Below are positions 8,684 to 17,586 of a stretch of 64,000 bases of DNA, in pieces. Under the pieces are notes generated by a model, which had not been told where the DNA came from, did no database searches, and saw only the letters and a program-made list of their open reading frames with translations. How positions within the stretch are numbered: the stretch's first letter is position 1; every line of letters begins with the position of its first letter. The DNA comes from an uncultured Lachnospiraceae bacterium (GTDB lineage Bacteria; Bacillota; Clostridia; Lachnospirales; Lachnospiraceae), in contig URQQ01000003.1 in the NCBI GenBank assembly GCA_900549995.1, forward strand, positions 1 to 64,000, written 5' to 3'. The translations under genes and the position numbers were made by a program.

Positions 8684-9667
8684 TTAATCCGTAATGTCTT
8701 TCGCTCTGTGGCACATGACCAGATGTCCCTGCTCAAGCTCTGTCAGTTTCTGCGGTTCTTTGCATGCGTCAAGCGCATACGGGCACCTCCCGGCGAACCG
8801 GCATCCTGCCGGAGGATTGAACGGTGTCGGAAGATCACCTTCCAGCAGAACTCTCTTCCTATCTGCCTTTTCCTTCTTCGTAAATGCAGGGGTCGCAGAC
8901 AGAAGCGCCTTTGTATAGGGATGGGAAGGGGTAGAGAAAATCTGCTCCTTTGACCCCATTTCCACAATCTGCCCAAGATACATCACCGCCACATCATCGC
9001 TGATAAAACGCACCACATGCAGGTCGTGGGATATAAAAAGATACGTCAGTCCCATATCTTCCTGCATATCCTTCAGCAGATTGATGATCTGGGCCTGAAT
9101 GGACACATCAAGTGCCGAGACTGCTTCATCACAGACGACGAATTCCGGCTCTGTAGCCAGTGCTCTCGCAATACTGATCCGCTGTCTCTGCCCTCCTGAA
9201 AACTGATGCGGATAGCGCAGTCCCTGCTCCTTGAACAGTCCGCATTTCTCCATCAGAGCTTCTGCCTTTTCTTCCAATTCTGCCCGTCCGGACACCATCT
9301 TCTGGGCTTTCATTCCCTCACTGATCAGATCATACACCGTCATCCGTGGATCCAGCGAAGAATAGGGATCTTGAAACACGATCTGCATCTTCCTTCTGAT
9401 CTCATGCATCTTCTCCTTGTTTACATTGGCAATATCTTCCCCATGAAACAGTATTCTGCCCTCGGTCGCAGGTGTCAGCCCGAGAATTGTTTTTCCCGCC
9501 GTCGATTTGCCGCAGCCGCTTTCTCCGACCAGTCCCATGACAGACCCTCTTCTTATCCGGAAACTGATATCGTCCACCGCCTGCATATACCCCAATGTAT
9601 GCTGGATAAATCCGCCTTTCACCGGGAAATATTTCTTCAAATGTTCAACTTCAACAATGTTTTCCAT
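8684..9667 (-). CDS. Oligo/dipeptide ABC transporter ATP-binding protein, OppF type
   Basis: A 327-residue ATPase with Walker A GESGCGKST, signature FSGGQRQR, Walker B FVVCDEAVSALDVS, and the C-terminal oligopeptide-transporter extension with spaced cysteines (CRFAGRCPYALDAC), which binds an iron-sulfur cluster in characterised homologues. The ATG at 9665-9667 follows AGAGGA and lies 5 bases after the OppD-type gene. It powers peptide import together with the OppD-type subunit and the two permeases encoded upstream. Confidence 0.93.
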   Translation of the reverse strand: MENIVEVEHLKKYFPVKGGFIQHTLGYMQAVDDISFRIRRGSVMGLVGESGCGKSTAGKTILGLTPATEGRILFHGEDIANVNKEKMHEIRRKMQIVFQDPYSSLDPRMTVYDLISEGMKAQKMVSGRAELEEKAEALMEKCGLFKEQGLRYPHQFSGGQRQRISIARALATEPEFVVCDEAVSALDVSIQAQIINLLKDMQEDMGLTYLFISHDLHVVRFISDDVAVMYLGQIVEMGSKEQIFSTPSHPYTKALLSATPAFTKKEKADRKRVLLEGDLPTPFNPPAGCRFAGRCPYALDACKEPQKLTELEQGHLVMCHRAKDITD

Positions 9668-9672
9668 AATCG

Positions 9673-10668
9673 TTATCCTCTCTGCGCCTGGCCTTTTAAA
9701 TAATTCCAGCAGAACACCTGATGCCCATCTTGCGTCTCCTGTCCCTTCGGGAATTCCTTTTTGCATTCCTCCGACGCATACGGACAGCGTGGATGGAACG
9801 GACATCCCTCCGGCTTATTATTTAAAGATGGAACATTTCCAGGAATCACAGGCAGCCTGTCTTCGTTAAAATTCTCTCCCGGCCGTGACTGGATCAACCC
9901 GATTGTATATGGATGCAGGGGATGTTCAAACAGCTGCTCTGTGCAGGCAACTTCACAGACTTTCCCTCCGTACATCACTACTACACGGTCTGCAATCTCG
10001 CTGATCACACCAAGATCATGGGTGATAAATATATAAGAACTCTGTGTCTCAGCTTTTAACTCATTCATCAGATCCAGAATCTGTGCCTGGATAGTCACAT
10101 CAAGCGCTGTTGTCGGTTCATCTGCTATAATGAGTTTCGGCGCGGTAATGAGCGCCATCGCGATCATCACTCTCTGGCGCATACCGCCGGACAGGCTGAA
10201 CGGGTAACGGAACATCATGTCTTCCGGCATCGGAATCTTTACCCGCTTTAAATATTCAATGCACTTTTTCTGCGCTTCTTTTCCGCTGATCTTCTGATGG
10301 ACTTTCAGCGCTTCCTTCATCTGATTTCCGATCGTATAGAGCGGATTCAGCGCTGTCATAGGTTCCTGGAAAATGACAGAGATATCCTTTCCTCTTAACT
10401 TCCTAAGTTCTTTCTCCGACATCTCAAGCGTATTCTTTCCTTCGAATAAAATCTGTCCACCTTCATATCTGACGTTCGGGCTCTGAATCAGTTTCAGTAT
10501 CGACATGCAGGTAATACTCTTCCCGCAGCCGCTCTCCCCGACAATTCCCAGTGTCTCGCCCTTCTTCACCTCGAAGGATACATCATCCACCGCTTTTAAT
10601 ACTTCCTTTTCATTTTCAAAATATGTCTTCAGATTCTGAATCGAAAGCAGTGTCTCCTGCTGTTTCAT
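9673..10668 (-). CDS. Oligo/dipeptide ABC transporter ATP-binding protein, OppD type
   Basis: A 331-residue ATPase with Walker A GESGCGKSI, signature LSGGMRQR, Walker B LIIADEPTTALDVT and the C-terminal CPFHPRCPYASEEC cysteine motif of the Opp/Dpp family. The GMRQR signature and length mark the OppD/DppD member of the pair. It is 12 bases downstream of the OppC-type permease gene and 5 bases upstream of the OppF-type gene, so all belong to one operon. Confidence 0.93.
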   Translation of the reverse strand: MKQQETLLSIQNLKTYFENEKEVLKAVDDVSFEVKKGETLGIVGESGCGKSITCMSILKLIQSPNVRYEGGQILFEGKNTLEMSEKELRKLRGKDISVIFQEPMTALNPLYTIGNQMKEALKVHQKISGKEAQKKCIEYLKRVKIPMPEDMMFRYPFSLSGGMRQRVMIAMALITAPKLIIADEPTTALDVTIQAQILDLMNELKAETQSSYIFITHDLGVISEIADRVVVMYGGKVCEVACTEQLFEHPLHPYTIGLIQSRPGENFNEDRLPVIPGNVPSLNNKPEGCPFHPRCPYASEECKKEFPKGQETQDGHQVFCWNYLKGQAQRG

Positions 10669-10680
10669 CTGTGTCTCCTC

Positions 10681-11547
10681 CTATGCTTTCAGTCTTGGGT
10701 CTAACGCATCTCTTAAGCCATCACCCACAAGATTCAGGGACAGTGCACTGAGCGCAATTGAAATTCCGGGGAATGCCAGCAGATACGGTGCCTGTGTCAT
10801 ATATTCTCTGGCAGTGCTGAGCATCACTCCCCATTCCGGCTCCGGAGGCTGTACCCCCATCCCGATAAAGGAAAGTCCGGCAGCTGTCAGCATCATAGAT
10901 GCCACAGACATACTCGCCTGCACAATGATCGGCCCCATGGCATTCGGAAGAATGTGCCTCGTTATGATCACAAAATTACTGCTGTCACAGGCTCTTGCAG
11001 CCATAATATATTCCTGTTCAACAATGGATAAAATAACAGAACGTACAATTCTGATAAATCCCGGCAGACTGACAACTGTCACTGCAATCAGGAGATTTTT
11101 CATACTGGAGCCAAGCGCCGCTACAATGGCAAGCGCAAACAAAAGCCCGGGTACACAGTTCAGTACATCACACAGCCGCATCACAATGTTGTCGAATTTC
11201 GAACCATACAGCCCGCAGCATGCCCCGATCGTCCCGCCAATCACCAGCGCTACCACCGTCGTCCCGATTCCAAGTGACAGCGACCTGCGGCTTCCATGCA
11301 CGACACGCGCAAACATATCTCTGCCAAATTCATCCGTCCCAAACCAGTGTGCCGCGCACGGCGCCATCAGCCGGTCTGCCGCATTCTGCTGAATCGCTTT
11401 GGCGTACGGTACAATCAGATCTGCAAATACGGCAAATATCACGAAAACCGATAACACGAAGAGCCCCGCCAATGCTGCTTTATTCTGTTTAAACAGTTTC
11501 CAGGTTTCTCCTGAACGCTGTCTGTTTTTTGATTTATTTATCCCCAT
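10681..11547 (-). CDS. Dipeptide ABC transporter permease, DppC/OppC type
   Basis: A 288-residue permease with an N-terminal span, the conserved HWFGTDEFGRDMFARVVHGSR segment of DppC/OppC proteins, about five more spans, and the EAA-type loop (ARACDSSNFVIITRHILPNAMGPI) that contacts the ATPases. It forms the membrane channel with the DppB-type permease encoded directly upstream. The C-terminal GDGLRDALDPR is the usual family ending. Confidence 0.93.
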   Translation of the reverse strand: MGINKSKNRQRSGETWKLFKQNKAALAGLFVLSVFVIFAVFADLIVPYAKAIQQNAADRLMAPCAAHWFGTDEFGRDMFARVVHGSRRSLSLGIGTTVVALVIGGTIGACCGLYGSKFDNIVMRLCDVLNCVPGLLFALAIVAALGSSMKNLLIAVTVVSLPGFIRIVRSVILSIVEQEYIMAARACDSSNFVIITRHILPNAMGPIIVQASMSVASMMLTAAGLSFIGMGVQPPEPEWGVMLSTAREYMTQAPYLLAFPGISIALSALSLNLVGDGLRDALDPRLKA

Positions 11548-11558
11548 ATCTCTGCCTC

Positions 11559-12488
11559 CTATTTCGCAACACGTTCCCTGATTCTCGGATCAATCACCGC
11601 ATACAGTATATCTACCACAACCATTACCAGACAGAAAAACGTAGACAAAATGACTGTGGAGGACATCACGACCGGAATGTCTTTGCTCCGGATTGCATTT
11701 AACACGTACGTCCCAAGTCCCGGGATCGCAAAGACAGTTTCACAGATTACAGCCCCTCCAAGAATGGTTCCGAAACTGGTTCCCATCACAGTCAACACCG
11801 GAAGGATTGCATTCTTAAGCGCATGTTTCCAGATCATGCGCCGGTTGGTGCATCCCTTTGCTTTCGCCGTACGCATGTAGTCCTGGCGGATCGCCTCCAG
11901 CATGGTCGTCCGGGTAAGCCTCATGATTGACGCACTCCCCCCTGCTGTCAGTGTAATGATCGGCAGGATATAGCCTTTCGCCTCGGCGATCCCAAATGTC
12001 GGGAGCCATCCAAGCTTCAGTCCGAAACAGTAGATCAGCACCATCCCAAGAAAGAACCCGGGAATCGAAGCGAACGTAATTGCAATAAATGTACTGAAGG
12101 TATCCGCAAGTGAATATTGCTTTACTGCGGACAGAATCCCAAGTGATATCCCTATAATAGAAGAAAAGACAAATGCCCATGTCCCAAGCTTCAGTGTCAC
12201 AGGAAGACGGCTTGAAAACTCCGCCGTAAAACTCTGGCGGGTCTTATAGGATACTCCAAGATCTCCCTGAAGAAGATCAGATATGTAAGCCCCAAATCTT
12301 GGCAAGAATGGCTTGTCATATCCTAATTCGTGATTCAGCTGGTCAACAGCCTCCTGTTTTGCCGAGATTCCAAGTATCTGCCGTCCCGGATCTCCCGGTG
12401 TAAAATTCATAATGGCAAAGACGATAAATAAGACGCCAAGCAGCGTCGGAATAATCAGAAGCAGGCGTTTTATCGTATACTTCAGCAT
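11559..12488 (-). CDS. Dipeptide ABC transporter permease, DppB/OppB type
   Basis: A 309-residue permease that starts MLKYTIKRLLLIIPTLLGV, the standard opening of DppB proteins, and contains FTPGDPGRQ and the EAA loop MRTAKAKGCTNRRMIWKHAL. It is the first gene of the minus-strand dipeptide operon (B, C, D, F, amidohydrolase, LysR). A strong promoter lies 77 bases ahead. The substrate-binding protein is encoded divergently at 12741. Confidence 0.93.
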   Translation of the reverse strand: MLKYTIKRLLLIIPTLLGVLFIVFAIMNFTPGDPGRQILGISAKQEAVDQLNHELGYDKPFLPRFGAYISDLLQGDLGVSYKTRQSFTAEFSSRLPVTLKLGTWAFVFSSIIGISLGILSAVKQYSLADTFSTFIAITFASIPGFFLGMVLIYCFGLKLGWLPTFGIAEAKGYILPIITLTAGGSASIMRLTRTTMLEAIRQDYMRTAKAKGCTNRRMIWKHALKNAILPVLTVMGTSFGTILGGAVICETVFAIPGLGTYVLNAIRSKDIPVVMSSTVILSTFFCLVMVVVDILYAVIDPRIRERVAK

Positions 12489-12548
12489 AGCTTTTCCTCC
12501 TTTTCCTCAGGCATATGCAAATAATTCATGTATATGCTGTACCACTTT

Positions 12549-12577
12549 ATTGTGATATAGCATAATCTTATTGCAAT
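12549..12577. promoter_or_regulatory. Imperfect inverted repeat over the dipeptide operon -10
   Basis: ATTGTGATA and TATTGCAAT form 9-base arms (7 of 9 pairs) around an 11-base centre. The spacing resembles LysR targets (T-N11-A). The repeat covers the -10 hexamer of the dppB-type promoter, so binding would interfere with polymerase. It is a candidate operator for the LysR protein encoded in the same operon; inference only. Confidence 0.45.
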
Positions 12578-12593
12578 ATACAGACTCTGTCAA
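12565..12593 (-). promoter_or_regulatory. Promoter of the dipeptide transporter operon
   Basis: On the minus strand, TTGACA (12588-12593) and TAAGAT (12565-12570) are 17 bases apart. The -35 is a perfect consensus. It directs transcription into the DppB-type permease and the five genes after it. Confidence 0.75.
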
Positions 12594-12673
12594 TCAAAAC
12601 GCTGGGTTCAATGTATTCCTTAATTTCATATAATATATGATTTTTTTGCAAATTTCCAACCTCGAAATTAGTG

Positions 12674-12679
12674 TATAAT
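12674..12679 (+). promoter_or_regulatory. -10 element for the dipeptide-binding protein gene
   Basis: A perfect TATAAT stands 61 bases ahead of the binding-protein start. The -35 region is weak (TTTCCA at 15 bases or TTGCAA at 22), suggesting that an activator is needed. Confidence 0.45.
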
Positions 12680-12740
12680 ATTAGTACTTTACCAACTTAA
12701 TGTAAGAAATTACAAAAAGATCACAAGGAGGAACTATTTT

Positions 12741-14282
12741 ATGAAAAAGCGAATGAAACAAGTAACTGCCCTTTTCTGTGCTGCAGTGATGTGTCTGAGC
12801 CTTGCCGCCTGCGGAGGAAATAAGGACAGCAAAGGCTCCGGCAAAACAAGTCAGTCCGAAAACCGTACAGACCTGAATCTTCTGATCACAGACGCATTCA
12901 GCACCATCGATCCACACAATCTGTCCTTAAACAGTGATATCACCATGTCCCGCCAGATCTATGAGCCATTGTACTGGTTTGACGACGAGGGCAAAGAAAT
13001 CCCGATGCTGGCTACGGAGTATACTGTAAGCGACGACCAGCTTGCCTGGACTTTTAAATTAAGAGAAGGTGTTACCTTCCACAACGGAGATTCCCTGAAA
13101 GCAAGCGATGTCGTATATTCCTTTGAGCGTTGTATGGCAAGTGCATATATGCAAAGTTATACTGAAAATATTGATAAGGTTACTGCACCGGATGACTCTA
13201 CCGTTGTCATTGCCCTTTCCGCCCCATGTGCTCCGCTGCTCAGCAATATCAGCAGCATTGGCATCCTGAACGAAAAATACGCCAAAGAGAATCTGGATGA
13301 CCAGGGACTCCTCGGCTTTAACGAATGCGGAACAGGTGCTTATATGTATAAAGAATCCACTCCGGATGTCAAAGTCGTAATGGAAGCGTTCCCAGAATAC
13401 TGGGACGGCGAACCCGCGATTAAGAAAATAACTTATAATCAGATCAATGATACAACAACTGCATTAACTGCATTTAAGAGTGGTGAGATTGATGTTGCCA
13501 CCATCCCGGCAACAGACGCTGACGAAATTGTCGGAAGCGGCCAGTATTCTACCAAAGAATTACAGACGAATCATATGACTTATCTGATCTTCAATTCACA
13601 GGTAGAACCATTTAACAATAAACTCCTGCGCCAGGCTGTTGCGTATGCAGTCGACCGCCAGAGTATCATCGATATGGCCATGGGCGGTGCTGCCGTTCCG
13701 GCGACTACACTTGCAACTCCATATATGTTCGGATACACCGAAGACCATACTTCCTATGATTATGATCCTGAGAAGGCGAAAAAACTCCTGGCGGAAGCAG
13801 GTTACCCTGACGGCCTGGATCTCGGTCCTGTGAAAACACTGAGCGGAAGTGAATTTGAAAAAGTACTGCAGGCAGTACAGTCTCAGCTTGCAGAAGTAGG
13901 AATCACCTGTACCGTGGAAGGAATGGAAGGCAACGCACTTGTGAATGACTGCATTACCGGGAACTTTACTCTTGCAGATATGGGCCAGACAATGTCCGCG
14001 GATTATGACTTCCTGAAGACTTACTATAATGAAGAGTACATCGACGGCCTGAATATGGCCCGTTATACCGATCCTGCAATCACAAAGCTCTTCCAGGATG
14101 GTATTGCCACTACTGATAAAGACGCACGTCTGAAAATTTATAAAGAACTTGAAGAACTTGCACAGGAAGCATGTGTCTATGTTCCGATTTATAACCTGAT
14201 CAATACTTATGCATGGAACAAAGACCTGAACTATACACCAAGCGTTTTCGGTGTTCTTGTCAAAAACTTCAGCTGGAAATAA
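12741..14282 (+). CDS. Dipeptide/oligopeptide ABC transporter substrate-binding lipoprotein
   Basis: A 513-residue extracellular binding protein of the DppA/OppA family (SBP family 5). The N-terminus is a lipoprotein signal peptide with lipobox LAAC; C24 would carry the lipid anchor. Family landmarks include IYEPLYWF, LREGVTFHNGDSLKASDVVYSFERC and the late RQAVAYAVDRQSI. It is transcribed away from the permease/ATPase operon and is followed after 20 bases by a serine hydrolase gene. CAAGGAGG precedes the ATG. The Opp/Dpp membrane parts at 8684-12488 are its obvious partners. Confidence 0.93.
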   Translation: MKKRMKQVTALFCAAVMCLSLAACGGNKDSKGSGKTSQSENRTDLNLLITDAFSTIDPHNLSLNSDITMSRQIYEPLYWFDDEGKEIPMLATEYTVSDDQLAWTFKLREGVTFHNGDSLKASDVVYSFERCMASAYMQSYTENIDKVTAPDDSTVVIALSAPCAPLLSNISSIGILNEKYAKENLDDQGLLGFNECGTGAYMYKESTPDVKVVMEAFPEYWDGEPAIKKITYNQINDTTTALTAFKSGEIDVATIPATDADEIVGSGQYSTKELQTNHMTYLIFNSQVEPFNNKLLRQAVAYAVDRQSIIDMAMGGAAVPATTLATPYMFGYTEDHTSYDYDPEKAKKLLAEAGYPDGLDLGPVKTLSGSEFEKVLQAVQSQLAEVGITCTVEGMEGNALVNDCITGNFTLADMGQTMSADYDFLKTYYNEEYIDGLNMARYTDPAITKLFQDGIATTDKDARLKIYKELEELAQEACVYVPIYNLINTYAWNKDLNYTPSVFGVLVKNFSWK

Positions 14283-14302
14283 CAGAATAAGGGGGAATTG
14301 AA

Positions 14303-15757
14303 GTGATCGATCATGATTTGATACAAAAGCAGCTGGAAGAAATGCTCCGCCTGCATAAAGTACCTTCTGTAAGTGTGACCATTTACAACAAGGGGAATTA
14401 TCAGCATTTCTCTGCCGGCCATAAAGATATGGAAACTTCCTCCTCTCCAGACCAGGATACGCTCTACGCCATCGGCTCCTGCACGAAATCATTCACTGCC
14501 GGAGCCATCGGCATTCTGTGTGACCAGGGCCTTCTTGATCTGGATGACCCGGTACAAAAGTACATTCCGGAATTTCAAATGTACGATTCCTACGCCGGCA
14601 TACATCTGACTGTCCGGGATATGCTGTGCCACCGCTGCGGCCTGCCGCGCCATGAACTGGCCTGGTATCCATGGCTTGACCAGTTCACGGAATCTGATAT
14701 TATCCGTATCTTCCGGTATTTGGAGCCCAATCAGCCGTTCCGCTATAAAATGCAGTATCAGAATCTCATGTACGCATTGGCCGGCTTCGTTATCAGCCGT
14801 GTATCCGGCATGCCATGGGCTGATTTTATTGAAAAGTATCTGATTGCACCTTTGGATTTCGGACAGGCTGCCTATGACGCAGATGATCTTCTCTCCTCAG
14901 CAAACCATGCGAAAGGCTACCGGCTCAAAAAGACTTCCGGCCGCAATGAAGAAGTCGCGTATGCCACATTAGGCGCCATGAACGCCGCAGGCTCTATGGG
15001 GCTTGGCAGCAGACAGCTAGCCATGTGGAATGTCCTGCTGATGCACGAAGGGAATATGGACGGCCGCCAGATCATCTCCCAAAAGATGGTCCGGGAAATG
15101 ACTTCTCCGCAGATGCTTGTCTCTGACCCTGTTGCTGCACCGCTTGTTGGTTCGTTGTCAATGCAGTCTTATGGTCTGGGACTGTTTGTTGAAAATTACC
15201 GCGGACACACTGTCGTACAGCACAGCGGACACATCGATGGGTTTATCGCTGACCAGTGCTTTATCCCATCCGAAGATTTTGCATGCACCGTTCTTACGAA
15301 CAGTGAATCGCCTTACGGTGCCCGTGCCATCCGTTTCTGCCTTCTCGATGCCATGCTTGGCCTGGAGGCGAAACCATGGATCGAAGATCTTGCCAAGTTC
15401 TATCACCAGACCATAAAGTCCTGGGAAAGCGCAGAAGAAACCGTTTCTGATCCTGCGTATCCATGTCCTGTCAGTCTGGAGAAAATCTGCGGGCAGTATG
15501 AAAATCCCGGTTATGGCCCGATCACAGTGACTGCCAAAGATGATCTGCTTTTTGTGAAACTTGGAACACTGACCCTGAAAGGAAGACACTGCCGGGGACA
15601 GTACTTTATCTTTACCGAAGACCATGTCCTGACCGGAGAACGTCTGGAAGGGCAGATTGATCTTAATATTGCCGGAGACGTCATCGGAATCGGTATAAAA
15701 CTCGACAGCGCCTCAGAAAAACCTGTTTACTTTAAGAACACGGTACTGGTACCATAA
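14303..15757 (+). CDS. Serine hydrolase of the class C beta-lactamase/DD-peptidase fold
   Basis: A 484-residue protein. The active-site motifs are S59-C-T-K62 (SxxK), Y152-Q-N154 (YxN) and H307-S-G309, in the proper order. A separate C-terminal domain of about 100 residues is beta-rich, as in related D-aminopeptidases and esterases. There is no signal peptide, so it is probably cytoplasmic and acts on imported peptides rather than on drugs. The start codon is GTG at 14303, six bases after GGGGGA. It shares a transcript with the dipeptide-binding protein. The true substrate is unknown; calling it a beta-lactamase would be unsafe. Confidence 0.82.
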   Translation: MIDHDLIQKQLEEMLRLHKVPSVSVTIYNKGNYQHFSAGHKDMETSSSPDQDTLYAIGSCTKSFTAGAIGILCDQGLLDLDDPVQKYIPEFQMYDSYAGIHLTVRDMLCHRCGLPRHELAWYPWLDQFTESDIIRIFRYLEPNQPFRYKMQYQNLMYALAGFVISRVSGMPWADFIEKYLIAPLDFGQAAYDADDLLSSANHAKGYRLKKTSGRNEEVAYATLGAMNAAGSMGLGSRQLAMWNVLLMHEGNMDGRQIISQKMVREMTSPQMLVSDPVAAPLVGSLSMQSYGLGLFVENYRGHTVVQHSGHIDGFIADQCFIPSEDFACTVLTNSESPYGARAIRFCLLDAMLGLEAKPWIEDLAKFYHQTIKSWESAEETVSDPAYPCPVSLEKICGQYENPGYGPITVTAKDDLLFVKLGTLTLKGRHCRGQYFIFTEDHVLTGERLEGQIDLNIAGDVIGIGIKLDSASEKPVYFKNTVLVP

Positions 15758-15789
15758 AAACTTTTCATGGGAAGGCTTGGAAAACATTT

Positions 15790-16653
15790 CTATACTTTAT
15801 CAGTTAAAAGATATAGGATGAACTCTGAGCCTTCTCCTTTTTTTGATTTCACACGGATATACCCGCCTTCTTTTTTCAGAATTTCTCTTGCCAGATACAG
15901 GCCAATCCCGACACCGTCCTCCTGCTGCACTTCCCTGGCTCTGTAAAACCGTCCGAAGATCTTCGGAATCTCTTCCTCTTTGATTCCAATTCCCATATCT
16001 CTTACCGCGATGGCTGTATAAAGTTCATATTTCATAACAGACACCGTAACCTCTGTTCCCTCTTTTGAATATTTCACCGCATTGTCAAGAATATTAACCA
16101 GCGCTTCTTTCGTCCATTTCAGATCAAAATAAGAAAAAAACTCTCCTTCGCACAGGACTTCCATTGTAATTCCCTTTGACTGCGCTTTCGGTTCTGTATC
16201 CCTGACCGCCGCAAGAATCAGCTCTTTCACGTGCTGCAGCCGGGGCTTCACCTCCACGATATTGCTTTCAAGTCTCGACATCTTCGTAAGCGACTGAATC
16301 AGGAACTCCAGCTTTTCTGCCTGACGCTCGATTTCTTCTGCCAGTCTCAGTTCTTTCTCCCGGACCGCCGTCTGCTCTCCCGTCTGCAGGCTTTCCGTCA
16401 GAAGCGCCAGATAGAGCTTCATATTTGTCATCGGCGTTTTTGTCTGATGGGAAATATCAGACACAAGGCTCTTTACATTTTCCTTCTCTTTTTCCAGATT
16501 CTCTCTGGACAGCACGGATGTCCCAAGAAACTGCTTCCATTTGGATTCCAGCTGTGAAATCTTTGTCTCATCATAATCTGACTCTCTGAAATCACCGGCA
16601 ATTGCAGAGTCCAGCATTTTATTTAACCTGTCTATTGTTCGGTTCGTAAACAT
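15790..16653 (-). CDS. Sensor histidine kinase without membrane spans
   Basis: A 287-residue kinase. H69 in SDISHQTKTP is the phosphorylation site; the N box (NILDNAVKYSKEG), G1 (DMGIGIKEE), F box and G2 (DGVGIGLYLAREI) follow. The N-terminal 60 residues are charged and helical with no hydrophobic span, so it is soluble or relies on a partner for sensing. I chose the ATG at 16651-16653, with GGAG five bases upstream, over a longer start inside the response regulator gene. It follows the regulator gene after 16 bases. Confidence 0.9.
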   Translation of the reverse strand: MFTNRTIDRLNKMLDSAIAGDFRESDYDETKISQLESKWKQFLGTSVLSRENLEKEKENVKSLVSDISHQTKTPMTNMKLYLALLTESLQTGEQTAVREKELRLAEEIERQAEKLEFLIQSLTKMSRLESNIVEVKPRLQHVKELILAAVRDTEPKAQSKGITMEVLCEGEFFSYFDLKWTKEALVNILDNAVKYSKEGTEVTVSVMKYELYTAIAVRDMGIGIKEEEIPKIFGRFYRAREVQQEDGVGIGLYLAREILKKEGGYIRVKSKKGEGSEFILYLLTDKV

Positions 16654-16669
16654 AACTTCTCCGCCCTCT

Positions 16670-17353
16670 CTATTGTCTGGATTCCCGTTTCCAGATGTAA
16701 CCCTGTCCATAAACGGTCTGAATATACGTCACAGGATCCTTTTTGTCCTCGATCTTTGCCCGGAGCCGGTTCACTGTCACTGACAGTGCATTCTCATCCA
16801 CATACTGTGCCTCCTCCGACCAGAGCCTGTCGATCAGAAGATCCCTTGTAAGCAGACGGCCGCGGTTTTCAAGAAACAGACGGAGAAGCCTCTGTTCATT
16901 TTTACTGAACAACATCTCTTTTTCATTCCTGGTAAATTTCATTTTGTCGAAGTCAAATGTAAATTCATCTTCCCGGTACACCATTTTTTCTCTGGTACAT
17001 ATTCTTTTCTGAAGGACTTTGATCCTTGCCCGCAGAACTGCCAGGCTGAAAGGTTTGGTCATATAGTCATCCGCCCCAAGGCTTAACCCCATCACCTCGT
17101 CCATCTCCATATCATTGGCTGTCAGCATCAGAACCGGAATCTCCGAACGCTCTCTTAACCATCTCAGATAATCATAGCCGCTGCCATCCGGAAGGTTCAC
17201 GTCAAGAATTACCATGTCCGGCTGTCCGGCCTCATATGCCGGTACCGCAGAACTTAAATCCATGCTCTGGATGAATTCCATGTCTTCTTCGGATACCGCC
17301 AGCACAATTCCGTCACTCAATGCCCTGTCGTCTTCTACAATCTGTATTTTCAT
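16670..17353 (-). CDS. OmpR-family response regulator
   Basis: A 227-residue regulator: receiver domain (residues 1-115; phospho-acceptor D51 in VILDVNLPDG; acidic pair E7-D8-D9; conserved K in MTKPF) and a C-terminal winged helix of the OmpR type ending QTVYGQGYIWKRE. AAGGAG precedes the ATG. It forms a two-gene operon with the soluble kinase downstream. The target is unknown; the ABC exporter at 1930-5188 is a candidate only because such exporters are often controlled by this kind of system. Confidence 0.93.
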   Translation of the reverse strand: MKIQIVEDDRALSDGIVLAVSEEDMEFIQSMDLSSAVPAYEAGQPDMVILDVNLPDGSGYDYLRWLRERSEIPVLMLTANDMEMDEVMGLSLGADDYMTKPFSLAVLRARIKVLQKRICTREKMVYREDEFTFDFDKMKFTRNEKEMLFSKNEQRLLRLFLENRGRLLTRDLLIDRLWSEEAQYVDENALSVTVNRLRAKIEDKKDPVTYIQTVYGQGYIWKRESRQ

Positions 17354-17515
17354 GCCATCTCTCCTTAACGCTTATTACGGATATTTTACCACAGATTCTT
17401 CCTGTCTTCATTTGCCGCTTTCAAACCAGAAGGAACATATGCTCCCATCTTCTTTTTTACATTGTATCAGATACCGGGATATGATTGTACCATGAAATGG
17501 ACTTCCTGCCACTCA

Positions 17516-17545
17516 TTGCGGAACCCGGCATGGTTATGATATAAT
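17516..17545 (+). promoter_or_regulatory. Promoter of the TetR gene
   Basis: TTGCGG (17516-17521) and TATAAT (17540-17545) are 18 bases apart, with an extended -10 (TGA just before TATAAT). It stands 42 bases ahead of the TetR start. Confidence 0.6.
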
Positions 17546-17586
17546 AAATTTCTATACGATAACGATAACCTCGGGAGGTGAGGCAG

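Noticed and set aside
13596..14492. Minus-strand frame of 298 codons over the dipeptide-binding protein
   Set aside because: Cysteine- and histidine-rich antisense shadow of a clear lipoprotein gene, without start signals.
14303..15757. Serine hydrolase as an antibiotic-resistance beta-lactamase
   Set aside because: It shares the fold and SxxK/YxN/HSG motifs but has no export signal and sits in a peptide operon; a resistance call is unsupported.
17555..17572. Repeated CGATAACGATAAC ahead of TetR as an operator
   Set aside because: It is a short direct repeat without dyad symmetry, while TetR proteins bind palindromes.
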